Shown here: positions 1 to 6,061 of the stretch, piece after piece
How positions within the stretch are numbered: the first letter of the stretch is position 1
How the letters are laid out: every line of letters begins with the position of its first letter
From: JAAFHS01 sp046049665
GTDB taxonomy: Bacteria > Pseudomonadota > Alphaproteobacteria > Rhodobacterales > Rhodobacteraceae
Length of the DNA stretch: 7,843 nucleotides
Reading direction: 5' to 3'
Assembly (NCBI GenBank): GCA_046049665.1
Contig: JBJOQW010000076.1
Location: 1 to 7,843, forward strand
Position numbers and translations under genes: made by a program
The notes under the pieces: model-generated
Told to the model about the DNA's origin: nothing
Database searches by the model: none
Seen by the model: only the letters and a program-made list of their open reading frames with translations

Positions 1-1407
1 CGTGTTGCGTGGCAAATCCCGCACCACCACCGCCGCCTTCGGCTGCTTGAACCGCGCCAGCCCCGGTGCAATCGCCGCAAGCGCGGCCCCAGCGTCTACA
101 TCTCCCACGATCACCGCAAACACCGCCTCGCCGAAATCTGCATGCGGCACGCCGATCACTGCAGATTCGACCACACCCGGCAGCGCATCCAAGGCCAGCT
201 CAATCTCCTTGGGGTACACATTGTACCCCCCGGTTATCACCATGTCCTTTGCGCGCCCCACGATTTCCACATAGCCTTCCACCATGCGCCCCAGATCGCC
301 CGTGATGAACCAACCATCCGCCCGCAGCTCTTCCGCCGTCTTTTCCGGCATCTGCCAATAGCCCTGAAACACGTTCGGGCCCCGTACTTCGATCACGCCC
401 ACGTCCTCCGCAACCGGGCCCTCTGGGCCCATGATCCGCAATTCCACCCCCGGCAAGGGATGGCCCACCGTGCCCGCCCGCCGCTCGCCCGCATAGGGGT
501 TCGACGTGTTCATGTTGGTTTCCGTCATGCCATAGCGTTCCAGAATGCGGTGCCCCGTCGCTGCTTCCCAGGCCCGGTGCGTCTCTGCCAAAAGCGGGGC
601 AGAACCTGAAATGAACAGCCGCCGCCCCCGCGCCGCTTCGGCCAGCCCCGGCTGATCCAGAAGGCGCGTGTAGAATGTGGGCACACCCATCATCACCGTC
701 GCTTTGGGCAGCAGGCGCATCACCTCGCCCGCGTTGAAACCTGAAAGAAAGATCATCGCGGCGCCTGACAGCAAGGCCACATTCGTTGCCACGAACAGGC
801 CATGCGTGTGAAAGATCGGCAGTGCATGCAGCAAAACGTCATCCGCCGTGAACCGCCAATGTTCCACCAGCACCTGCGCGTTTGACAGCAGGTTCCCTTG
901 GCTTAGCATCGCGCCTTTCGACCGGCCTGTCGTGCCGGACGTGTACAAAAGCGCCGCAAGGTCATTTGCCCCGCGCGCGACAGGATCAATCCTGTCTGGC
1001 ATGCCCGCCGCAAGGTCAGCCAGGCTGCCTGCCCCCGCACCATCCATTGTCAAAACATGCGGCCCGACCGGTGGTGCAACCGCCGGATTGCAGACAAACA
1101 CGCGCGGCGTGGCATCGGCCAGAAAATAGCCAATCTCTGCCGGCGTGTAGGCCGTGTTCAGCGGCAGATACACCGCCCCGATCGCCACACAGGCCCCATA
1201 GGTTGCCAGCGCCGCCGGTGACTTTGCCACCTGCACCGCCACGCGGTCACCCGGCACAACCCCGACACTGCGCAATGCATGCGCCTTCTGCGCCACCATG
1301 GCCAGAAATGCCTGCCCGCTGATCACCGCGCCATCTGCCAGCGTCAGCACGGCCTCCGTCCGCCCCGCCAACGGCGCAAAAAGCGCTTCAAACATCAGAT
1401 TTGTCAT
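1..1407 (-). CDS. matB: Malonyl-CoA synthetase MatB (3' end cut by window edge)
   Basis: An acyl-adenylate-forming (ANL) enzyme that activates malonate with ATP and CoA to malonyl-CoA in the cytoplasm. The frame is open from the start to the left edge (469 codons). Visible motifs, numbered from this start: P-loop YTSGTTGRSKG at about 155-165, the ERYGMTETNMNTSNPY block at about 290-305 typical of MatB rather than other acyl-CoA synthetases, the ribose-binding Asp of TGDLG near 371, and hinge GRAKD near 384-388. The last visible residues, DLPRNT, normally precede MGKVQK, so the catalytic C-terminal lysine and about 30 residues lie outside the window. I chose the ATG at 1407 because MTNLMFEALF matches the family N-terminus (M-x-N-x-x-F-[DE]-A); an in-frame ATG four codons upstream at 1419 is possible. 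No clear Shine-Dalgarno precedes either. It diverges from the small plus-strand ORF; no matA or matR is visible. Confidence 0.93.
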   Translation of the reverse strand, partial: MTNLMFEALFAPLAGRTEAVLTLADGAVISGQAFLAMVAQKAHALRSVGVVPGDRVAVQVAKSPAALATYGACVAIGAVYLPLNTAYTPAEIGYFLADATPRVFVCNPAVAPPVGPHVLTMDGAGAGSLADLAAGMPDRIDPVARGANDLAALLYTSGTTGRSKGAMLSQGNLLSNAQVLVEHWRFTADDVLLHALPIFHTHGLFVATNVALLSGAAMIFLSGFNAGEVMRLLPKATVMMGVPTFYTRLLDQPGLAEAARGRRLFISGSAPLLAETHRAWEAATGHRILERYGMTETNMNTSNPYAGERRAGTVGHPLPGVELRIMGPEGPVAEDVGVIEVRGPNVFQGYWQMPEKTAEELRADGWFITGDLGRMVEGYVEIVGRAKDMVITGGYNVYPKEIELALDALPGVVESAVIGVPHADFGEAVFAVIVGDVDAGAALAAIAPGLARFKQPKAAVVVRDLPRNT

Positions 1408-1589
1408 CGGCTTTTCCATTGCCCCCGCATTCTGCCCGATGCCTTTCTTCCCGACATTGTCATACTTTCAGAAACGCACCGTTCCGCTTTCCGGCGGGCG
1501 ATCCCAAGATCTCCCCACCACTGCCCAAATTCTGCCCCAAGCGACAGGCAATAAATTCTTAACGAAGGATGAAACGAAAGGCGCTTCCC
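1408..1589. other. Divergent intergenic region between matB and the small plus-strand ORF
   Basis: These 182 bases should hold the promoters for both matB (leftward) and the small ORF (rightward). It is locally more AT-rich near 1545-1575 (aataaattcttaac). I could not find a well-spaced sigma70 pair in either direction, nor the TTGTATACAA-type palindrome associated with MatR regulators, so no promoter is called. Confidence 0.4.
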
Positions 1590-1733
1590 ATGTTCACGAA
1601 ACTGCTCGCCCGCTTCGGATTTGGCCGCAAAGAAGTTGTGGACGAACGCTTTGAGGCCCGCATGAACACGCTGGGCCGCCGCCATGCCGCACTTGGCGGT
1701 CAGGCAGCCTCCGTATTCAAATTTCAACTGTAA
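1590..1733 (+). CDS. Small basic protein, 47 aa, unknown function
   Basis: A short ORF starting MFTKLLARFGFGRKEVVDE and ending SVFKFQL, then TAA. I do not recognise it. The start at 1590 is chosen because GAAAGG sits about 8 bases upstream; an in-frame ATG at 1569 would give 54 residues but its purine-rich stretch abuts the ATG. The N-terminus is basic with regularly spaced hydrophobic residues (F2, L5, L6, F10, F12), which could form an amphipathic helix that touches the membrane. The remainder is Arg/Ala-rich with no cysteines and no transmembrane segment. It is divergent from matB and convergent with mipZ, overlapping the mipZ 3' end by 17 bases. The good ribosome binding site and the otherwise empty gap support a real gene, but it could be chance in GC-rich DNA. 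Confidence 0.5.
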   Translation: MFTKLLARFGFGRKEVVDERFEARMNTLGRRHAALGGQAASVFKFQL

Positions 1734-2532
1734 CGCCGGGTAGTTTCAGCGCGATCATCAGGTCGCGCACTTCCTGACGCGCGGCGATGTTGGACAGGTT
1801 CAGCACGTCAACACCCGTGTCTTTCAGGTCCATGACGGTAATGCCGCGCGGGAACAGTTCACGAAAGATCACCCTCTCGGCAAAACCGGGCGCCACGCGA
1901 AAGCCGATGCGGCGCGACAAGTCCTCCAGCGCCTCGCCGACCTTGCGCTTGTTGTGCATCTGTTGCGCGCCAAGCCGGTTGCGCAGCACGATCCAGTCAA
2001 TCGGCCTGAGCCCCGCCTGCGCCCGCAATTGCCGCGCGCTCCAGACCATTTCGGAATAGATGCTGGGGCCCTTCACGCGGCCCGTTTCCATATCCATCTT
2101 GGCCAGCAGATCGAAGTCCACGAAACTGTCATTCAGCGGTGTCACCAGCGTATCGGCAAGCGAATGCGCTACCTGGCTTAGCCGTGTATGCGAACCGGGG
2201 CAGTCGATGATGATAAAGTCCTTTTGCGTCTCCATCGCCGTGATGGCAGCGGACAGGCGGTGGTCATAGATGTTTTCACCGGGTGTCAGACGGGCCGGGT
2301 CTACCTCGGGCAGGTCACGGTATTCGGGTGTGGGCAAATGCAGGCCCATGCGCGCATTGTAGGCCACGCGGTTTTCCACATAGCGCCCAAAGCTTTTCTG
2401 CCGCAGATCAAGGTCCAAGGCACCCACGCGATGGCCCATGCGGGCAAGGGCGGTGGCAATATGCATGGACGTGGTAGATTTCCCCGACCCACCCTTTTCG
2501 TTGCCAACCACAATGATATGCGCCAAACCCAA
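1717..2532 (-). CDS. mipZ: Division plane positioning ATPase MipZ (ParA family)
   Basis: A ParA/MinD-type P-loop ATPase that in Caulobacter binds ParB, forms a bipolar gradient on the nucleoid and inhibits FtsZ polymerisation away from midcell. The product is 271 aa, close to Caulobacter MipZ. Visible are the deviant Walker A GNEKGGSGKST (10-20, with signature Lys13 and P-loop Lys18), the A' motif ALDLDLRQKS (38-47, with Asp42 at the position essential in Caulobacter), Walker B IIIDCPG (107-113) and the MipZ-typical TPLNDSFVDFD block (131-141). WIVLRNRL and ERVIFRELFPRG further on also match MipZ rather than plasmid ParA. The start must be non-ATG: a TGA lies in frame two codons before the TTG at 2532, and the next candidates are TTG at 2526 or a GTG at codon 8, which would delete the first beta strand. 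A G-rich run (ACGGGGG) precedes it. No parB is in the window. The gene is probably transcribed alone, after the rpmE terminator. Confidence 0.92.
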   Translation of the reverse strand: MGLAHIIVVGNEKGGSGKSTTSMHIATALARMGHRVGALDLDLRQKSFGRYVENRVAYNARMGLHLPTPEYRDLPEVDPARLTPGENIYDHRLSAAITAMETQKDFIIIDCPGSHTRLSQVAHSLADTLVTPLNDSFVDFDLLAKMDMETGRVKGPSIYSEMVWSARQLRAQAGLRPIDWIVLRNRLGAQQMHNKRKVGEALEDLSRRIGFRVAPGFAERVIFRELFPRGITVMDLKDTGVDVLNLSNIAARQEVRDLMIALKLPGVTVEI

Positions 2533-2572
2533 CCCCCGTCAGCAATTCTGCGCCTGTGAGGGGCGCGAGGTC

Positions 2573-2601
2573 TGTATAGGACGCTGTGGTTGGCTTGGGA
2601 A
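2573..2601 (-). promoter_or_regulatory. Weak candidate promoter for mipZ
   Basis: On the minus strand, TTCCCA (2596-2601) and TATACA (2573-2578) are separated by 17 bases, each matching four of six consensus positions. This would give a leader of roughly 35 bases before the TTG start. The gap between the rpmE terminator and mipZ is only about 140 bases, so a promoter is expected here, but this match is weak. Confidence 0.3.
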
Positions 2602-2672
2602 GAAGGCGCGCCGCCTGTTTTGAATCCGTTTGACATGCCCCCCGTTGAATCCCACTTCATCCGAGTTCAATG

Positions 2673-2701
2673 AAAAAGGGCACAGGGTTTCCCCCATGCC
2701 C
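2673..2701 (-). terminator. Intrinsic terminator of the rplS-rpmE transcript
   Basis: Read on the minus strand, a 10-bp stem closes on a GAAA tetraloop: GGGCATGGGG, GAAA, CCCTGTGCCC, with two adjacent G-U pairs. Five T residues follow at once (plus-strand A run at 2673-2677). It lies about 27 bases after the rpmE stop. This is the clearest intrinsic terminator in the window and marks the end of the ribosomal operon. Confidence 0.9.
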
Positions 2702-2728
2702 ATTTCTTCATTGCGCCATTGGCGTGGA

Positions 2729-2950
2729 TCAGAAACCCAGACCGGCGTATTTGTTCTTGAACTTGGACACACGGCCGCCCGTGTCCATCAGCTTGGCGTT
2801 GCCGCCTGTCCAGGCCGGGTGGGCCAGGGGATCGATGTCCAGCGCCATCTGGTCGCCAGATTTGCCCCAGGTGGTTTTGGTCTGGAACACGGTGCCATCG
2901 GTCATCTTGACGTCGATCATGTGGTAATCGGGGTGCGTATCGGCTTTCAT
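2729..2950 (-). CDS. rpmE: 50S ribosomal protein bL31, cysteine-free type
   Basis: A ribosomal protein of the large subunit, located near the central protuberance and helping to bridge the subunits. The 73-residue product begins MKADTHPDYHMIDV and contains the family features HP-x-Y-H, TDGT near 17-20, a TTWGKSG segment, DIDPLAHPAWTGG and a basic C-terminal KFKNKY. There is no cysteine at all, so this is the zinc-independent form lacking the CxxC motif. The ATG follows the rplS stop by 11 bases and its AAGGAG overlaps that TAA stop, so rpmE is co-transcribed and probably translationally coupled with rplS. The terminator follows directly. Confidence 0.96.
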   Translation of the reverse strand: MKADTHPDYHMIDVKMTDGTVFQTKTTWGKSGDQMALDIDPLAHPAWTGGNAKLMDTGGRVSKFKNKYAGLGF

Positions 2951-2961
2951 GGCGGCGCTCC

Positions 2962-3339
2962 TTATTCCGCAGCTTTGGCTTTGTAGGTCGTATCTTCGAC
3001 GATACGGGCGGATTTGCCGCGACGCGTGCGCAGGTAGTACAGCTTGGCGCGGCGCACACGGCCACGGCGCACGACCTCGATGCTGTCGATGTTGGTGGAA
3101 TACAGCGGGAACACGCGCTCCACACCTTCACCAAACGAAATCTTGCGCACGGTAAAGCTGGCAGAAATCGTCATGCCGCCCTTGCGGCCAATGCAGACGC
3201 CTTCATAGGCCTGCACACGGCTGCGGCTGCCTTCTGTGACTTTGTAGCCAACGCGCACGGTATCGCCGGCGCGGAAATCGGGAATGGTCTTGCCAAGCGC
3301 AGCAATCTGCTCGGCTTCAATTTGGGCGATCAGGTCCAT
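2962..3339 (-). CDS. rplS: 50S ribosomal protein bL19
   Basis: A large-subunit protein at the subunit interface. The product is 125 aa, within the usual 115-130 range. It begins MDLIAQIEAEQIAALGK and continues with the family blocks PDFRAGDTVRVGYKV, RVQAYEGVCIGRKGG, FTVRKISFGEGVERVFPLYS and the basic RRGRVRRAKLYYLR tail. The start at 3339 is preceded by AAAGGA at good spacing; an in-frame extension of 67 codons upstream exists but has no family resemblance and is taken as leader. The gene is separated from trmD by about 245 bases that contain a promoter, so it can be expressed independently of the upstream genes, and it is followed tightly by rpmE. Confidence 0.97.
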   Translation of the reverse strand: MDLIAQIEAEQIAALGKTIPDFRAGDTVRVGYKVTEGSRSRVQAYEGVCIGRKGGMTISASFTVRKISFGEGVERVFPLYSTNIDSIEVVRRGRVRRAKLYYLRTRRGKSARIVEDTTYKAKAAE

Positions 3340-3551
3340 CGCGGTTCCTTTATCTTGCGCGGTTTGCACGCAATGTGATGCCACGGCAGAGCTCTTGGTC
3401 TTCAACCGGGTCCGCACCAAAAGTTGCGCCCGCCAGAGATGCAGTATGCTGTTTACCTTGCCGGTTCTCTTGACCCGCATCCGCAGAAGCGCGCGGCGGC
3501 TATTGGCCAAAAGGAATCGGGCCCGGATGACATTTGCCACCAGACAGGCGG
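3340..3551 (-). promoter_or_regulatory. Long 5' leader of rplS-rpmE
   Basis: If transcription starts just after the promoter at 3552-3580, the rplS mRNA carries an untranslated leader of about 205 bases, long for a ribosomal protein gene. It can form a hairpin directly upstream of the ribosome binding site (TTGCG at 3369-3373 pairing with CGCAA at 3355-3359) and a longer-range pairing of AACCGG (3461-3466) with CCGGTT (3404-3409). The position suggests possible translational feedback, but these pairings are short and I cannot match them to a known L19 leader family. Confidence 0.35.
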
Positions 3552-3580
3552 CGTATAGGGGGGCATCATGGCAGGGTCAA
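3552..3580 (-). promoter_or_regulatory. Sigma70-type promoter for rplS-rpmE
   Basis: On the minus strand, TTGACC (3575-3580, five of six consensus bases) is followed after exactly 17 bases by TATACG (3552-3557, four of six). The -35 element begins four bases after the trmD stop codon. This is the best promoter match in the window and explains why rplS is set apart from trmD. Confidence 0.6.
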
Positions 3581-3584
3581 GGCA

Positions 3585-4400
3585 CTAGCTGCGCTTGGCC
3601 AGCCATGCTTCCCACAAATCCGGGCGTCTTTCGCGTGTGACCTGTTCAGCCTGCTCATGCCGCCACTTCGCAATCGCTGCATGGTTGCCACCTTGCAGGA
3701 CATCGGGGATCGTCAGGCCATTCCATTCAGCAGGCCGGGTGTATTGCGGGTGTTCCAGAAGCCCGTTGGAAAAGCTTTCCTCGACAGCCGATTCCGCGTT
3801 GCCCAGCACCCCCGGCAGCAGGCGCACGGTCGCATCCAGCACCGCCTGCGCGGCAATTTCGCCGCCCGTCATCACGAAATCACCCAAGGACACTTCTTCA
3901 ATCGCATGGTGCTGCAGCACCCGGTCATCCACGCCTTCAAACCGCCCGCACAGCAGCGTCACCCCATCGCACCCTGCAAACCGCCGCGCCATCGCCTGAT
4001 CAAAGGGACGGCCCCGCGGCGACAAATAGATCACCGGCCACCGCGCGCGGTCCGGCGTGCCAAGCGCCGCCTGCGTCAGCGCTGCATCCAGCACATCAGC
4101 CCGCAGCACCATGCCAGCCCCGCCACCGGCTGGCGTATCGTCAACATTGCGGTGCTTGCCAATGCCGAAGCTGCGCAGATCAATCGCCTCCAGCGCCCAA
4201 AGGCCCAGGTCCAGCGCCTTGCCTGTCAGGCTTTGGCCCAGCACGCCGGGAAAGGCATCGGGGAAAAGCGTAATGACCCGCGCGCGCCACGCACCCCGCA
4301 CCGGGCGCGGCTCGGCCATCAGGTCACGCGGGCGCAGGCTGGCCGACATCGAGATGCGGCCATGCGATTTCAGGGGCTTTGGGGCATCATTATCCTGCAT
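3585..4400 (-). CDS. trmD: tRNA (guanine-N1-)-methyltransferase TrmD
   Basis: A SPOUT-class (trefoil-knot) methyltransferase that makes m1G37 next to the anticodon, using S-adenosylmethionine and preventing +1 frameshifting. Family blocks by residue from the chosen start: VITLFPDAFPG (42-52), SLTGKALDLGLW (57-68), GKHRNVDDTPAGGGAGMV (81-98), IYLSPRGRPFDQ (124-135), LLCGRFEGVDDRV (149-161) and SLGDFVMTGGE (171-181), the last three forming the knot. EESFSNGLLEHPQYTRP (207-223) follows. The start at 4400 gives 271 aa, including about 36 residues ahead of the E. coli start, with a KSHGRISMSASLRPRD segment; I recall similar extensions in Rhodobacterales. TTG at 4418 or internal ATGs at 4349 and 4319 are alternatives. 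Position 208 is Glu where E. coli has catalytic Asp169. The upstream membrane-protein gene ends 44 bases before. Confidence 0.96.
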   Translation of the reverse strand: MQDNDAPKPLKSHGRISMSASLRPRDLMAEPRPVRGAWRARVITLFPDAFPGVLGQSLTGKALDLGLWALEAIDLRSFGIGKHRNVDDTPAGGGAGMVLRADVLDAALTQAALGTPDRARWPVIYLSPRGRPFDQAMARRFAGCDGVTLLCGRFEGVDDRVLQHHAIEEVSLGDFVMTGGEIAAQAVLDATVRLLPGVLGNAESAVEESFSNGLLEHPQYTRPAEWNGLTIPDVLQGGNHAAIAKWRHEQAEQVTRERRPDLWEAWLAKRS

Positions 4401-4444
4401 TGTTGCGCTTCTATCCAAGCCGCGCCCGCAGGAAAAGCCCCCCG

Positions 4445-5326
4445 TCAGACCGTGCCGTAGGGCGTGCGCAAGCCGTTCAACCCGCGCAGGGATTTGGCCA
4501 CCTCTTCGCCCAGCCGCTTGGCCGAGGCCTGCAACGCCAGCTCTGGCGGCACGCAGACCGCAAGATCACTGTCTTGCGCCACAGCCGCCTTGACCCGGGC
4601 AGCAAACAACCCGACCAAAGCTTCATCATCTGGCAGAACCTGCAGCACGCGCGTGAGACTGTCTTCCTCAAGCAGATCCATCAGCAATGGATCGGTCGTC
4701 TGCACGACCAATGCCATCCGCAGCGCTGCAGACGCATCGGGACGGGCCACACGCAAAAGCAGGGCGTCACGCAGGCAGGCATGGTCAACATGCTTTGCCA
4801 TAGCCTTGAGATGACGCAAAGCATCTGCCTCGGTAATGCGGCCATTCATGTCCTGCAGAGGCTGCAGCAGCCGGTCGGCAAGTGCCAGGTTCTCGGTGAT
4901 GTTGTTCGGGTCAAGGGTTGCAGGAAGTTCTGGCGCAACCGGCTGTTCAAAGCGGTCACCCTTCCAGGGGTTCCACAGCAAACGGCACAAGGGAATGGAC
5001 AGGAATGAAACCGATAGCGGCAAAGCTGGCGAAAACATCGGCAAAACGCCAACAGCCCCGCCAATTCCACGCCCGATGCCAAAGGACACGGTCACAAGCA
5101 GGATTTGTACTGCCACCTGTGCGGCGATCCCGACCCACAATTCGCCCCGGCCCAGTTCTGACAGTGATGTCGGCCAGTAATGCGGCCGCACGATCATTTG
5201 CCAAAGCACGAAAATAGCCACAAAGCTGGGCACCAAGGTCCAGCCATAGCCGCCCAGACCGGCCAGCAGCGGCCCGAAATACAAAAGTGCCGTTGCGCCT
5301 TTCAGAAGACGTGCCCGCATTTCCAT
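4445..5326 (-). CDS. Membrane protein of unknown function between rimM and trmD
   Basis: A 293-residue protein that I do not assign to a family. The N-terminal 120 residues are strongly hydrophobic and look like four helices (about 10-28, 30-46, 63-84 and 100-117), with Gly-rich turns and an RPHYWP loop at 47-52. After a linker with basic and proline residues (WNPWKGDRFEQ, about 118-128), the remaining 165 residues are soluble, helical, Leu/Ala-rich and acidic, and probably cytoplasmic. No catalytic motif is evident. The start at 5326 is chosen because GGAAGGG lies 5-6 bases upstream and it yields MEMRARLLKG before the first helix; an upstream in-frame extension to 5398 overlaps the end of rimM and lacks a binding site. 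It lies 43 bases after rimM and 44 before trmD, so is very likely co-transcribed with them. Base composition matches its neighbours. Confidence 0.85.
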   Translation of the reverse strand: MEMRARLLKGATALLYFGPLLAGLGGYGWTLVPSFVAIFVLWQMIVRPHYWPTSLSELGRGELWVGIAAQVAVQILLVTVSFGIGRGIGGAVGVLPMFSPALPLSVSFLSIPLCRLLWNPWKGDRFEQPVAPELPATLDPNNITENLALADRLLQPLQDMNGRITEADALRHLKAMAKHVDHACLRDALLLRVARPDASAALRMALVVQTTDPLLMDLLEEDSLTRVLQVLPDDEALVGLFAARVKAAVAQDSDLAVCVPPELALQASAKRLGEEVAKSLRGLNGLRTPYGTV

Positions 5327-5369
5327 TCCATCCCTTCCCCATGCAAGGCCGGGATGTTTGCCCCCGGTC

Positions 5370-5873
5370 TTAGTCCAAACCCTCGGGCAGGTCGACAATC
5401 ACACGGCGCGCCCCAAGATCCACCGTCGGCACAATCGCGCGCGTGAATGGCAAAAGTATGGCAGGGCCATGAACCTCTGGCTGGACTTCCAGCAGATCAC
5501 CCGCCCCGTGGTTGTGCACCGCGATCACACGGCCCACCACTGCACCGCCGGTATCATGCACGGCCAGCCCGATCAGATCGGCATGATAGAATTCGTCATC
5601 CGGCAAAGATGGCAGCCTTGCACGGTCAACGAACAGCCCAGTGCCGCGCAATGCATCAGCCTGTTCCTTGGTCGCCACACCCGAGAGGCGCGCGCCATAA
5701 CCGCCGGTAACGGGGCGCGTCAGTTTGACGGTAAAGCTGCGGCTGCCGTCTTCAGTGCAAAGCGGTCCGTAGGACGCGATGTCAGACGGTTCGGCGCAAA
5801 AGGATTTCAGGCGAACTTCGCCTTGCACGCCGTATGATCCGGCGATCGAGCCGATGCAGATCAGATCACTCAT
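5370..5873 (-). CDS. rimM: 16S rRNA processing / ribosome maturation factor RimM
   Basis: An assembly factor for the head of the 30S subunit that binds uS19 and acts during 16S rRNA maturation. The 167-residue product has the N-terminal RimM beta-barrel with signature IAGSYGVQGEVR (10-21), and a C-terminal PRC-barrel beginning at EFYHADLIGL (94-103) and ending ILLPFTRAIVP to VIVDLPEGL (139-166). The length matches the family. The ATG at 5873 overlaps the TGA of the small upstream ORF (ATGA), and GAAGGTG lies about 8-14 bases upstream within that ORF, which indicates translational coupling. Confidence 0.96.
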   Translation of the reverse strand: MSDLICIGSIAGSYGVQGEVRLKSFCAEPSDIASYGPLCTEDGSRSFTVKLTRPVTGGYGARLSGVATKEQADALRGTGLFVDRARLPSLPDDEFYHADLIGLAVHDTGGAVVGRVIAVHNHGAGDLLEVQPEVHGPAILLPFTRAIVPTVDLGARRVIVDLPEGLD

Positions 5874-6034
5874 GGCTGCGCACCTTCACAAAAACCGCGT
5901 GTGTTCCAGACGCCGTCCACATCCATGCAGGCATTTTCCTGTGACCAGACGGCAAACTGCATACCCGCACCGAATGACCCGGCACACAGGGCAAGCGTAA
6001 CAGTGCGGCGTAACAGGCCCAGACCGGGGATCAT
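5870..6034 (-). CDS. Small membrane or secreted protein, 54 aa, between rpsP and rimM
   Basis: A short ORF read from ATG at 6034 to a TGA that shares bases with the rimM start. GAGGAG lies nine bases upstream of the ATG, one of the best ribosome binding sites in the window. The product starts MIPGLGLLRRTVTLALCAGS: a short basic stretch (RR at 9-10) before a hydrophobic run of about 15 residues (11-29), which fits a signal peptide or a single membrane anchor. The cysteine in LALC has Leu at -1, so it is not a proper lipobox. The C-terminal part contains NACMDVDGVWNTRGFCEG, with two cysteines 13 residues apart around a Gly/Trp core, suggesting a disulfide in the periplasm. Function unknown. The position and four-base overlap argue for co-expression with rimM. 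Confidence 0.75.
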   Translation of the reverse strand: MIPGLGLLRRTVTLALCAGSFGAGMQFAVWSQENACMDVDGVWNTRGFCEGAQP

Positions 6035-6061
6035 GGCCAACGCTCCTCACATGGGGGGACG

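Noticed and set aside
1404..1727. 107-codon minus-strand ORF across the matB-mipZ interval
   Set aside because: It overlaps the matB start region and the small plus-strand ORF, has no ribosome binding site that I can see and no recognisable domain.
2612..2624. Palindrome AGGCG-CGCCT (containing the AscI-like octamer) upstream of mipZ
   Set aside because: A five-base arm in GC-rich DNA is expected by chance; it is not placed over a strong promoter.
3340..3540. In-frame 67-codon N-terminal extension of rplS
   Set aside because: The extension has no family similarity, while AAAGGA precedes the internal ATG at 3339 and MDLIAQIEAEQ is the normal L19 start. It would also abut the promoter elements.
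3534..4460. 308-codon plus-strand ORF opposite trmD
   Set aside because: Antisense shadow of trmD in GC-rich DNA; the translation is Arg/His/Gln/Pro-rich and resembles nothing I know.
5327..5398. Upstream extension of the membrane protein overlapping the rimM 3' end
   Set aside because: No binding site before 5398, and the extra residues are Pro/Gly/Lys-rich and unlike a membrane-protein N-terminus; GGAAGGG precedes 5326.
6015..6034. Possible lipoprotein signal in the 54-aa protein (LALC)
   Set aside because: Residue -1 is Leu instead of Gly, Ala or Ser, and only 16 residues precede the cysteine, so this is not a convincing lipobox.
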